From NCBI RefSeq assembly GCF_025854335.1, contig NZ_CP107716.1, positions 2,783,001-2,847,000 on the forward strand: 64,000 nt of DNA, read 5' to 3'. Below are positions 17,084 through 25,665 of the stretch, piece by piece; the first letter of the stretch is position 1, and every line of letters begins with the position of its first letter. Origin of the DNA: Pelagibacterium flavum. Lineage in GTDB: Bacteria; Pseudomonadota; Alphaproteobacteria; Rhizobiales; Devosiaceae. The position numbers and the translations under genes were made by a program. Under the pieces are notes generated by a model that had not been told where the DNA came from, did not search any database, and saw nothing but the letters and a program-made list of their open reading frames with translations.

Positions 17084-17878
17084 GTGTTCTTTGCCGTTTC
17101 GCAAATTCTCGACTTCTTTCTCACGCCGTCCAACGTTCTGTTGCTGGCCCTTCTGGCGGCGCTGGCGTTTTGGGTCATGAAGATCCGGAAACTGGCTGCC
17201 GCACTCGGGATCGTTTCGATTTTGGGATTGGCCCTTGCGGCTTGGTCACCTCTTGGCCCGTTCGCATTGGGCGTATTGGAAAACAGATTTCCCAGGACTG
17301 CACTACCCGACGATGTTGCAGGCGTCATCATGCTCGGTGGTGCTGTCGATACGCACATCTCTTTCGACCGGGACACACTCGTTCTCAATGAAGCCGGCGA
17401 GCGCATTGTTGAGACCCGCATGCTCGCAGCGCGCTATCCCGAGGCCCAGATCTTTCTTTCTGGCGGTGGAGGACACCTGTCGAACGATGGTAGCCTCACC
17501 GAGTCCGAACTGGCGCGACACGCCTTGATCAGTTCTGGGGTTGCCGCCGAACGCCTCACCATGGAAGAACTATCCCGCAACACGTGCGAGAATGCCCGAG
17601 AAACGGCCGCCGCTCTTGCTGGGCGCGCGTCCGGCACCTGGGTTCTTGTGACCTCGGCCAGTCACATGCCACGCGCTGTTGCTTGCTTCAGGACCACGAA
17701 CCTGACGGTTGTACCCTACCCGGTCGATTACCGGACCAAATCCGCAGGCGGCACCTGGCCTGGAACGGCGTCGAACGGGCTCTCAACAACCGACCTGGCG
17801 GCCCACGAATGGGTCGGCCTTTTGAGTTATCGTCTGGCAGCGTTCACTGAAGAGACTTTCCCATCGCCGCGGGATTGA
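17084..17878 (+). CDS. YdcF-family (DUF218) membrane protein
   Basis: The protein (264 aa) has two N-terminal membrane segments (about residues 12-28 and 38-58), then a DUF218 domain with GVIMLGGAVDTH, LSGGGGHLSNDG, RNTCENARETAAAL and LVTSASHMPRAVACF. ElyC/SanA/YdcF relatives act in cell-envelope processes such as peptidoglycan or polyprenyl-phosphate metabolism; the exact role is unknown. It starts with GTG, preceded by GGGAGG. The gene ends 70 bases before the second IS21 element. Confidence 0.85.
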   Translation: MFFAVSQILDFFLTPSNVLLLALLAALAFWVMKIRKLAAALGIVSILGLALAAWSPLGPFALGVLENRFPRTALPDDVAGVIMLGGAVDTHISFDRDTLVLNEAGERIVETRMLAARYPEAQIFLSGGGGHLSNDGSLTESELARHALISSGVAAERLTMEELSRNTCENARETAAALAGRASGTWVLVTSASHMPRAVACFRTTNLTVVPYPVDYRTKSAGGTWPGTASNGLSTTDLAAHEWVGLLSYRLAAFTEETFPSPRD

Positions 17879-18052
17879 GACTGAGCCTTGCTTGGGTTCA
17901 GCATCGACTCACATTTGCGAACCACCTGGCTGCGTATCGTAGGCTTGCTGTTGATTTCCGCTGAGAAGTGACCCGGTTCAGGGAGATTTTTCCACTGAGA
18001 AGTGACCCATGTTTGAACGCTATCCTGCTCGTTTTGGGCGGGAGATTTAGGA

Positions 18053-19588
18053 GTGTTGGACATGGCGTTTTTGAGCGTTATCCGGCGCTGGCATTTCCGG
18101 GACGGTTTATCGATCCGGGAGATTGCGCGGCGCACGGGCCTGTCCCGGAATACCATTCGCAAATACCTTCGGACCGATACGGTTGAGCCGAAGTTCCAGG
18201 TTCCAGATCGGCCAAGCAAGATCGATGCTTTTGCCGAGAAGCTGTCAGGCTGGCTGAAGGCCGAGAGCCGCAAGCCGCGCAAGCAGCGGCGCACCATCAA
18301 GCAGATCCATGCTGATCTGGTGAGCCTCGGTTTCGAAGGCTCTTATGGTCGTGTGGCGGCCTTTGCCCGTCGATGGAAAGAGGAACGCCAGCGCGAGCAG
18401 AATGTGAGCGGCAGGGGCGTTTTCGTTCCTCTTGTTTTTGAGCCTGGCGAAGCTTTCCAGTTTGACTGGAGCGAGGATTGGGCACTGATCGGGGGCGAGC
18501 GGATCAAGCTCCAGGTCGCCCATACCAAGCTCTGCTACAGCCGGGCCTTTATTGTGCGGGCCTATCTGCTCCAGACCCACGAGATGCTGTTTGATGCCCA
18601 CAACCATGCCTTCCGAGTTCTGGGCGGCGTCCCGCGCCGGGGCATTTATGACAACATGAGGACGGCCGTGGACAAGGTTGGCCGTGGCAAGGCACGTCAG
18701 GTCAATGCCCGGTTCTCGGCCATGGCCAGCCACTTCCTGTTCGAGCCCGAGTTCTGCAATCCCGCTGCCGGTTGGGAAAAGGGTATGGTGGAAAAGAACG
18801 TGCTCGATATGCGGCACCGGCTTTTCCAGCCCTTGCCACGTGCAAACTCGCTCGATGAGTTGAACGTCTGGCTCGAGCAGCGCTGTGTGGCTCTATGGGA
18901 AGAGATTGCTCATGGCGCGGAACCGGGTTCGGTTGCCAATTCCTGGTGCATCGAGACGCCGTATCTGATGACCGTGCCGCGGGCCTTTGACGGGTTCATC
19001 GAACATACCAAACGGGTCTCGCCCACCTGCCTGGTTCACCTCGAGCGCGTTCGCTATAGCGTTCCGGCCTCGTTCGCCAACAGACCGGTCAGCGTCAGGG
19101 TCTATCCGGACCGCATTGTCGTTGTCGCTGAAGGCCAGGCGATCTGCGAGCACAAGAGGATTATCGAGCGGCATCATGGGCAGGGTCACACCGTTTATGA
19201 CTGGCGCCATTATCTGGCGGTGATCCAGCGCAAGCCCGGTGCCCTGCGCAATGGTGCACCCTTTGCCGACATGCCCGATGGATTCCGGCAACTTCAGCGC
19301 CACCTTCTGGGCAAACCCGGTGGCGATCGTGAGATGGTCGAGATCCTGGCTCTGGTTCTCCATCACGACGAACAGGCGGTGCTGGCCGCGGTCGAGATGG
19401 CGCTGGAGGCCGGGGTGCCCACCAAGACCCATATCCTCAACCTGTTGCACAGGCTGATCGATGGCAAGCCGGGAACGGTGCCGCCAGTCAGGGCACCGCA
19501 GGCCCTTGTGCTGGGCAAGGAACCGCAGGCCAATGTCGAGCGCTACGATACCCTGCGCGCGGACAAGGAGGTGCGCCATGCGTCATGA
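18053..19588 (+). CDS. istA: IS21-family transposase IstA (second element)
   Basis: The 511-residue protein has an N-terminal HTH ([21 protein letters not shown]) and an integrase core with [28 protein letters not shown] and [16 protein letters not shown] Mu-like C-terminal domain follows. The start is GTG with GGAG just upstream; an ATG three codons later is possible. It overlaps istB by eleven bases. The sequence differs clearly from the IstA at 12235, so the two IS elements belong to separate IS21 subgroups. Confidence 0.92.
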   Translation: MLDMAFLSVIRRWHFRDGLSIREIARRTGLSRNTIRKYLRTDTVEPKFQVPDRPSKIDAFAEKLSGWLKAESRKPRKQRRTIKQIHADLVSLGFEGSYGRVAAFARRWKEERQREQNVSGRGVFVPLVFEPGEAFQFDWSEDWALIGGERIKLQVAHTKLCYSRAFIVRAYLLQTHEMLFDAHNHAFRVLGGVPRRGIYDNMRTAVDKVGRGKARQVNARFSAMASHFLFEPEFCNPAAGWEKGMVEKNVLDMRHRLFQPLPRANSLDELNVWLEQRCVALWEEIAHGAEPGSVANSWCIETPYLMTVPRAFDGFIEHTKRVSPTCLVHLERVRYSVPASFANRPVSVRVYPDRIVVVAEGQAICEHKRIIERHHGQGHTVYDWRHYLAVIQRKPGALRNGAPFADMPDGFRQLQRHLLGKPGGDREMVEILALVLHHDEQAVLAAVEMALEAGVPTKTHILNLLHRLIDGKPGTVPPVRAPQALVLGKEPQANVERYDTLRADKEVRHAS

Positions 19589-20369
19589 TCCGGCAAGCGC
19601 GGCCCTGATCATCATGCTCAAGAGCCTCAAGATGGCAGGCATGGCCCAGGCAATCAGCGAACTCACCGAACAGGGATCTCCGGCCTTTGAATCGGCCGTT
19701 CCGATCCTCTCACAATTGCTCAAGGCCGAGATGGCTGAAAGAGAGACGCGATCCATTGCCTATCAGCTCAAGGTGGCGCGCTTTCCAACCTACAAGGACT
19801 TGGCTGGCTTTGATTTTGCCAGTAGCGAGATCAATGAGGCCCTGGTGCGCCAGCTTCATGCCGGCGCCTTTATCGACAAGGCCGACAACGTGGTGTTGGT
19901 GGGCGGGCCGGGAACCGGCAAGACCCACATCGCCACGGCACTGGGCATTCAGGCCATCGAGCATCACCGCAAGCGGGTTCGCTTCTTTTCGACCGTCGAA
20001 CTGGTCAATGCGCTGGAGCAGGAAAAGGCCCAGGGCAAGGCCGGGCAGATCGCCAACCGGCTCATCCATTCCGATCTGGTGATCCTTGATGAGCTCGGAT
20101 ATTTGCCCTTCAGCGCTTCAGGAGGAGCATTGCTCTTCCATCTGCTGAGCAAGCTCTATGAGCGCACCAGCGTCATCATCACCACCAATCTCAGCTTTGC
20201 CGAATGGGCCAGCGTATTCGGCGACGCCAAGATGACGACCGCGCTGCTCGACCGGCTGACCCATCACTGCCATATCCTCGAGACCGGAAACGACAGCTTC
20301 CGGTTCAAAAACAGCTCGGCCCAAACCGTCAAAACCAAAAAGGAGAAAACACCCGGCTTGACCACCTGA
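19578..20369 (+). CDS. istB: IS21-family helper ATPase IstB (second element)
   Basis: The 263-residue AAA+ ATPase has Walker A ([15 protein letters not shown]), Walker B ([12 protein letters not shown]) and the [25 protein letters not shown] segment of IstB. The start is the ATG at 19578 within the end of istA; the frame upstream is istA sequence. AAGGAGG stands just before it. No defect is seen. Confidence 0.93.
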   Translation: MRHDPASAALIIMLKSLKMAGMAQAISELTEQGSPAFESAVPILSQLLKAEMAERETRSIAYQLKVARFPTYKDLAGFDFASSEINEALVRQLHAGAFIDKADNVVLVGGPGTGKTHIATALGIQAIEHHRKRVRFFSTVELVNALEQEKAQGKAGQIANRLIHSDLVILDELGYLPFSASGGALLFHLLSKLYERTSVIITTNLSFAEWASVFGDAKMTTALLDRLTHHCHILETGNDSFRFKNSSAQTVKTKKEKTPGLTT

Positions 20370-20439
20370 CCAATCCCAAATCATATCCATGAGGCGGGTC
20401 AATTCTCGGTGAAAATACCGGGTCACTTCTCAGCAGAAA

Positions 20440-21621
20440 TCAACAGTGCGGCTCAATTTCCAGAACCTGATCATAGCCTCGAGCGGCTTCGGCCGGCTTT
20501 TTCTCGCGCCACAACTCGGCCGACCGGCGCAGGACGAATGCAAGGCTGCGTGCGTCCAGGCTTGGGGCGCACGCCTCGCGATCCTTGGGCTCGACAAGCA
20601 CGGATTTGAGATGAAACTCCTGCGCTCCAAAGGAGTATTTGTACGGTTCATTGCCGCGCAGGAAGTCGTATTTGACCATGCCCTGGGCAATGGCATGGCG
20701 GATGGCGTAGCCGTGCATCACAAGTCCGGCGGGCAAATCCTGGAACGCCTCGTCGCGTCCGCCAATTAGAAAGTTGTAACTCCCCTTGCGCTGGTCGACG
20801 AGAATGGCGAGGGCGCAAATGGCTCGGTCGCCGTGCCAGAGCACGGGCATGAACAGGGTGCCGGTCATAAAGGCGTGCTTGAGCATACGGCGGTTGGTAT
20901 CCAGGATTGCGGCCAGCCGCTTGCCCTTTCTCTTTCCCCACCTCTGGGTCCAAAGCTCGATCAGCAAGTCCATGTCGCGTTCGAGCGTCGCCGCATCGGT
21001 ATGGGTGATGCGATACACGTCCGACCCTTCGACCTGGCGCATGTAGCGCCGGATCTTCTGGCGCGTGTTGGAGCTCACGCGCGTCTGCAGGAAATCGTCC
21101 CAGTCGCTGGACAGCAGGGTGAAAGGGCAAATGCCGTTGTCCACACCGTCGGGGTTGACCATGGATATGTCGGAGAACCCGAACTCCTGCGGAGAGAAGC
21201 GGTTCATGAACAGTTCGGCCCGCCGCGACGAAGCCGCAAGGCTTAGAAAACGCAGGCTGCCCCAGGTCATCTGCTTGAGCCGTTCAGCCATTGCGGGAAT
21301 GGCTTGGTCCTCATACTCCGGCCGGCAGATGAACCCGTTATAGTCGGACACGTAGTTGCCCGAGAAGCCAAACTCGGTGCTGAACCCCTCGGAGCCGTGC
21401 TGGGTCCGGCATCGCAGGGACGTAAAGGCCACCAACGGCGATTCCGGCCCCTCGGCACGTGCTGCCAGTACCAGACCGGTGTGGCCGGGACCGCCCCGCG
21501 TGCCGAACAGCCAGTCATAGGAAAGAAAGAATTGGGCTTCCGGATCGGAATCGTACACAGCGATCCAATCCTCTCGCAATGCCCGGAATGCATCAGCCCC
21601 CTCAATGATTTCCACGTGCAT
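20440..21621 (-). CDS. CelD/BcsL-like GNAT acyltransferase, C-terminus truncated by IS21
   Basis: The 393-residue protein has the FemAB/GNAT-like CelD layout: FFLSYDWLFG near residue 32, a middle part with RQKIRRYMRQVEG, and IGGRDEAFQDLPAGLVMHGYAIRHAI in the second acetyltransferase lobe. Such proteins occur in exopolysaccharide and cellulose clusters and may acylate sugars. The last residues (AARGYDQVLEIEP) look like the start of a TPR-like tail. The reading frame runs into the IS21 end, where CAC TGT TGA supplies the stop, so the natural C-terminus is lost. It follows the type I secretion genes on the same strand after 194 bases. Confidence 0.75.
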   Translation of the reverse strand: MHVEIIEGADAFRALREDWIAVYDSDPEAQFFLSYDWLFGTRGGPGHTGLVLAARAEGPESPLVAFTSLRCRTQHGSEGFSTEFGFSGNYVSDYNGFICRPEYEDQAIPAMAERLKQMTWGSLRFLSLAASSRRAELFMNRFSPQEFGFSDISMVNPDGVDNGICPFTLLSSDWDDFLQTRVSSNTRQKIRRYMRQVEGSDVYRITHTDAATLERDMDLLIELWTQRWGKRKGKRLAAILDTNRRMLKHAFMTGTLFMPVLWHGDRAICALAILVDQRKGSYNFLIGGRDEAFQDLPAGLVMHGYAIRHAIAQGMVKYDFLRGNEPYKYSFGAQEFHLKSVLVEPKDREACAPSLDARSLAFVLRRSAELWREKKPAEAARGYDQVLEIEPHC

Positions 21622-21682
21622 CGCCTGATCCTCGCATTCAACTTTCTTGCTTTGGACGCCCGAAACCCGAGCCCGAAAGACC

Positions 21683-21715
21683 GACTGCGCCCAAAGGCCC
21701 GTGCCGGGCGCGGTC
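21683..21715 (-). terminator. Possible stem-loop between hlyD-like and acyltransferase genes
   Basis: GACTGCGCCC (21683-21692) and GGGCGCGGTC (21706-21715) pair with one mismatch around a 13-base loop. The T-tract on the minus strand is short (GGTCTTTC), so a terminator or processing site is only likely. It may lower expression of the acyltransferase relative to the secretion genes. Confidence 0.35.
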
Positions 21716-21815
21716 AGTCGAAATCATGATCTCATTGGCCCGGAGGAGGTGCCTTCCCCCCTGCCCTTCCCGGCTTCCCTCAAACGTGCTGCCCATTTTT
21801 TCCAGGACCCTCATT

Positions 21816-23147
21816 TCAGTTTTCCCGGAAGGCACGCGTCATGCTGTCGGCTATGGGCTTGCTGAGATATTCAAAGAAGGTGCGCTCGTCTGTTTCGATA
21901 AGAATCTCGACCGGCATGCCCGGAGTGGGGGTAAAACCGGTGACCCGCTCAAGCTGTTCAGGCGCGATGGTGACGCGCGCCACATAGATCTCATTGGCGG
22001 CGTTGCCATCCTCGATCGCATCGGCCGAAATATAGTCGACCTTGCCCTCGAGTATGGGCGTCGTGCGTTGATTGAGCGCGGAAAGCCGGATGTCGGCCGT
22101 CTGCCCGAGTTCGAGTTCATCAATCTGCATGCGGGGGATCTGGGCTTCGATGATCAAAGGCACATCGGACGGCAGGATTTCCATTATCGCGCTGCCGCTC
22201 TCAATCACTCCGCCCGAGGTGTGGTAGTGCATGCGCACGACGATGCCGTCGGATGGAGACGTGATCACGGTGCGGGAGAGAACGTTCTGGACGCTGTTCA
22301 TTTCTTCGCGCAGTGTTTCAAGTTCTGCCGAAACGTCCTGGAGTTCAGCCAATGCAGTTTGCCGTTCGGCAGACACAAGCTGGGTAATCTCGCGGCGATG
22401 CTGCTCGATTTGAGCAAGGGTCATTTCCGCCTCTGCCTCCATGCGGGCAATATCGCCGTCGGCATCGGCCAGGGCCCGCTGGAGCGAGTTTACGGACGAC
22501 AGCGTTGTCAGCTGGCGGGCAAAGAGTTCGTTCTGGACGTCGCGGTCCTGCTCCAGGAGCGTCACCTGGCGCTGGAAAGCGGCCAGTTGCGAAGTGATGC
22601 CGGTGTGCTGGAATTCGAGTGCCCTGACGTTTTCGGTCAGCACATCGACCCGGTTCTGGATGGCCAGGCGCGCCGTGTCGAAACTCTCTCTCTGGCCGTC
22701 AATGATGGACCGGACTTCAGGGTCGTCGATTTCCTCGAGAACCGAAGCAGGAGGCACATAGGCATCGGCACCGTCGACCTGTCCCTGAAGGCGGGCTCGC
22801 ATGGCCTCAAGCCGGAGCAGGCGCAAGTGAAGTCCGCGCGCGTTCGAAAGCGCGGTTGTCGGGTCGAGGTGAACAAGGTTCTGGCCCTGCACGACCCGGT
22901 CGCCCTCCGTCACCAGGAGTTCGCGGATGATGCCGCCCTCAAGGTGCTGGACAATCTTGTTGGCCCCCGTGGCGACAAACGTTCCCGGCGCGATGACTGC
23001 GGAAGCGAGCGGAGCGGTGCCTGCCCACACGCCGAAACCGCCGAACGTGACACCCATCAACAGCAAGCCAAACAGCGTCTGCCTGCCGATCGAGCGGGGG
23101 ACCTCGGAATACCATTCAGGCGCCTTGCTGACTGAGACTAAGGTCAT
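21816..23147 (-). CDS. HlyD-family type I secretion membrane-fusion protein (PrsE-like)
   Basis: The 443-residue adaptor has one N-terminal membrane segment (about residues 25-47) and a lipoyl/barrel region (APGTFVATGANKIVQHLEGGIIRELLVTEGD). A long coiled coil (about residues 90-290) follows, then a barrel with SPSDGIVVRMHYHTSGGVIESG and the family's C-terminal PGMPVEILIET. It links the inner-membrane ABC protein to an outer-membrane TolC-like channel, which is not encoded here. AAGGAG before the ATG lies in the end of the ABC gene. Confidence 0.92.
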   Translation of the reverse strand: MTLVSVSKAPEWYSEVPRSIGRQTLFGLLLMGVTFGGFGVWAGTAPLASAVIAPGTFVATGANKIVQHLEGGIIRELLVTEGDRVVQGQNLVHLDPTTALSNARGLHLRLLRLEAMRARLQGQVDGADAYVPPASVLEEIDDPEVRSIIDGQRESFDTARLAIQNRVDVLTENVRALEFQHTGITSQLAAFQRQVTLLEQDRDVQNELFARQLTTLSSVNSLQRALADADGDIARMEAEAEMTLAQIEQHRREITQLVSAERQTALAELQDVSAELETLREEMNSVQNVLSRTVITSPSDGIVVRMHYHTSGGVIESGSAIMEILPSDVPLIIEAQIPRMQIDELELGQTADIRLSALNQRTTPILEGKVDYISADAIEDGNAANEIYVARVTIAPEQLERVTGFTPTPGMPVEILIETDERTFFEYLSKPIADSMTRAFREN

Positions 23148-23150
23148 GGC

Positions 23151-25664
23151 CTACTCCTTGGAGATGCGCGGGCCGGCATTGCCGCCGCCTTCGATGCCCT
23201 GGGTCAGGGCCTTGAGAACCTTGGACCGCTCTCCGAACATCGAAACCGAGCCGTTGTTGAGCACCATGATCTTGTCGACAAAGTTCAGCAGGGCGGTGCG
23301 CTGGGTAATGGTCACCACCGTTATCCCCTCTTTCTTTGCGTGCAGAAGCGCTTTGGCCAGCGCCTGTTCACCCGGCGAATCGAGATTGGAATTGGGCTCA
23401 TCGAGCACGACCAGCCGTGGCCCGCCATAAAAGGCACGGGCCAGGGCAATACGCTGCTTTTGCCCACCCGAAAGCGGCGCGCCGTCGGCAGCGACGACCG
23501 TTTCATAGCCCTGCGGCAGGGAGGCGATCATTTCGTGCACATCGGCGAGAACGGCAGCGGCATAGATGTCGGCATCGCTGGCATCGTCGCGCATGCGGGC
23601 GATATTGGCCTTGATGGTTCCGGGAAACAGCTGCACGTCCTGCGGCAGGTAGCCGATGTTCTCGCCAAACTGGCGCTCGTCCCAGTTGCGCAGATCCATC
23701 AGGTCCAGTCTCACGCTTCCCGAAGTGGGCAGGATCGAGCCAACCAGCATTTTTCCAAGCGTGGTCTTGCCGGCCCCCGAATTCCCGATGATGGCCATGG
23801 ACTCGCCCGGTGCGAGGGAAAACGAGATGCCGTTAAGAATGACCTTCTTGGTGGGAGGGGGAACGTAAAGGATGCGTTCGCAATCGAGACGGCCCTGCGG
23901 GTGGGGCAGAAGAAGACGCTGGGTATTGAAGGGCGAGCTTTGCAGCAGCCCCCGGATCTTGCGGAACGAGCCGCGGAAATTGGTGAAATGATGCCAGCCC
24001 TCGATAGCCCCCTCGATGGGGGTCAGGGCACGCGCCGCGATGATCGAACCCGCAATCACCATGCCGCCCGTCATTTCCCCCAGAAGCGCCAGGTAGGCGC
24101 CCCAGCCGAGCATCGCCACCTGGGTGAGCATGCGGAAGGCCTTCGAGACCGTGGCAATCGTGATATTGCGGTCCTGTGCCCTGACCTGGGCGCGGAGCGA
24201 CAATGCGGTATCGCGACCCCAGATCTTGACCGCTTCGGGGATCATGGCCAACGCATTGATAATCTGGGCATTGCGCGTCATGGAATCGAGGTGGAGCGTG
24301 GCGCGGCTCAGGAAACCGTTGGCATCTGCAAAATGCCGCGACGTCATCCTTTGGTTGATGGTTGCGAAAGCAAGCAGGGCCAGGCACGCGCCGACGACGA
24401 TGAAACCGAGATGGGGATGGATAAGAAATACGGCCAGTATGAAGATGGGTGCCAGCGGCGCGTCGAGGATCGAGATGAGCGTTCCCGAGGTGATGAACGA
24501 GCGCATTTGCTGGAGATCACCCAGCACGTGATATTCCTTGCTGGTGCCGTTGAGGGATGCGCGTGCGGCGGCGCTGAGCACCGGTGCGCCAAGCTGAACT
24601 TCAATTTCGACTGCCGTTCGCATCAGGATGAAGCGCCGAACGGCGTCAAGAATGGCCTGGAGCACGACAGCGCCCACAACGACAATCGTCAGCATGATCA
24701 AGGTGTCGACCGAGCGGCTGGTCAGCACGCGGTCGGAGATCTGAAACAGGTAGATGGGTATTGCGAGAACAAGAATGTTGGTCGCGACGGTGAAGATCAT
24801 CACGATGATCATGTTGTACCGGAACGCGTTCAGACCCCGCTGAAAGCTCTCGGCAAAATTGGGCATCGGAGCGCGTTTGTGAAATCCGGATTTGCCGCCG
24901 CCACCGCCGCCGCCTCCGCCGGGCGCTCCCGGGCCACCGCCACCACCCGATGTCTTTTGCGCCGGTACCCGTGCGCGCTCGGCGTCGAGCACCGGTGCCA
25001 TTTCGGGGACTGATTTGGCGAATGGCTCCGTGGTGTCGGTCCGCCCGTCTTCGCGGGCCTTGGCCGTCTCGCGCTGATCGGGTTCCACAGTGTCGGAAGA
25101 AGGTTGTGGTGCCTCGCCCCGTGGCGCTGGTTTGTGCGGGGTTTCGGGTTTCGGCGTGGAAACCCGTTCAGCTGCAGCCTGCACCGTTGTCGTCTCGGCC
25201 GCTTCGCGCACGGGGCGGTCGCTCCCGGCATCGGCGACTTCGACTTTAGCGTGCTGGGTGGGAATGTTCCGAAAGGATTGAGCCGCGTCTGCAGCGTCCG
25301 ACAGGAAGTTCCGCGCCGGCGCAAGCGGCCGGTTGCGGTGTGGCTCAAGCTGGGTGACGACTTTGGGCGCAGTCTCTGCCCGATCTGCCGAGTCCGAGAT
25401 CCCCGGCTCGTCGGCTCGGGCCACAGCTGGACGCGGCGCCGCCGGGGGCACGGGTTCGGCGCGATCAGGGCGCAGGCGTGGTGCCTCAGCCAGTCCCGCA
25501 ACGGAACGCGGCGCAGGACTGAAGGCCATGGCCTCAAGATCACCGACAGTCCTGTCGATCTCGGCCATCGCCCTGTCGATGGCACTTTCGTTACGGGATG
25601 TATGGCGGGACTTCTCGGCGGATTGCGGTGTATCCAGAACTGCGGACATGGCTGGGTCTTTCAC
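23151..25664 (-). CDS. Type I secretion ABC permease/ATPase (PrsD-like) with long disordered N-terminus
   Basis: Residues 1-270 are Pro/Ala/Glu-rich and end in a run of glycines (near residue 250), so they are probably a disordered cytoplasmic tail. The membrane domain (about 285-560) and nucleotide-binding domain follow, with Walker A GNSGAGKTT, signature LSGGQKQRIA and Walker B LVVLDEP. There is no C39 peptidase domain. PrsD-like proteins are usually near 580 residues, so the tail is an addition. The start is GTG at 25664, or possibly ATG at 25649. It exports unfolded substrates, most likely the two repeat proteins encoded just upstream. Confidence 0.9.
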   Translation of the reverse strand: MKDPAMSAVLDTPQSAEKSRHTSRNESAIDRAMAEIDRTVGDLEAMAFSPAPRSVAGLAEAPRLRPDRAEPVPPAAPRPAVARADEPGISDSADRAETAPKVVTQLEPHRNRPLAPARNFLSDAADAAQSFRNIPTQHAKVEVADAGSDRPVREAAETTTVQAAAERVSTPKPETPHKPAPRGEAPQPSSDTVEPDQRETAKAREDGRTDTTEPFAKSVPEMAPVLDAERARVPAQKTSGGGGGPGAPGGGGGGGGGKSGFHKRAPMPNFAESFQRGLNAFRYNMIIVMIFTVATNILVLAIPIYLFQISDRVLTSRSVDTLIMLTIVVVGAVVLQAILDAVRRFILMRTAVEIEVQLGAPVLSAAARASLNGTSKEYHVLGDLQQMRSFITSGTLISILDAPLAPIFILAVFLIHPHLGFIVVGACLALLAFATINQRMTSRHFADANGFLSRATLHLDSMTRNAQIINALAMIPEAVKIWGRDTALSLRAQVRAQDRNITIATVSKAFRMLTQVAMLGWGAYLALLGEMTGGMVIAGSIIAARALTPIEGAIEGWHHFTNFRGSFRKIRGLLQSSPFNTQRLLLPHPQGRLDCERILYVPPPTKKVILNGISFSLAPGESMAIIGNSGAGKTTLGKMLVGSILPTSGSVRLDLMDLRNWDERQFGENIGYLPQDVQLFPGTIKANIARMRDDASDADIYAAAVLADVHEMIASLPQGYETVVAADGAPLSGGQKQRIALARAFYGGPRLVVLDEPNSNLDSPGEQALAKALLHAKKEGITVVTITQRTALLNFVDKIMVLNNGSVSMFGERSKVLKALTQGIEGGGNAGPRISKE

Positions 25665-25665
25665 T

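Larger units (their letters stand above)
17949..20445 (+). mobile_element. IS21-family element no. 2 (about 2.5 kb)
   Basis: The ends (17949-17976 and inverted 20418-20445) start TGTTGATTTC and agree at 27 of 28 bases. The sequence CTGAGAAGTGACCC recurs inside the left end near 17961 and 17995, as expected for multiple IstA sites. The flanks (GCTTGC left, GTGCGG right) show no duplication. The element is unrelated in sequence to the first IS21. Its right end lies inside the 3' end of the acyltransferase gene and supplies that gene's stop. Confidence 0.92.

Noticed and set aside
21726..25013. Long plus-strand frames (21726-23135 and 23340-25013)
   Set aside because: They run antisense to the HlyD and ABC genes, whose motifs are complete; the plus-strand products are rich in Arg/His/Gly without any family.
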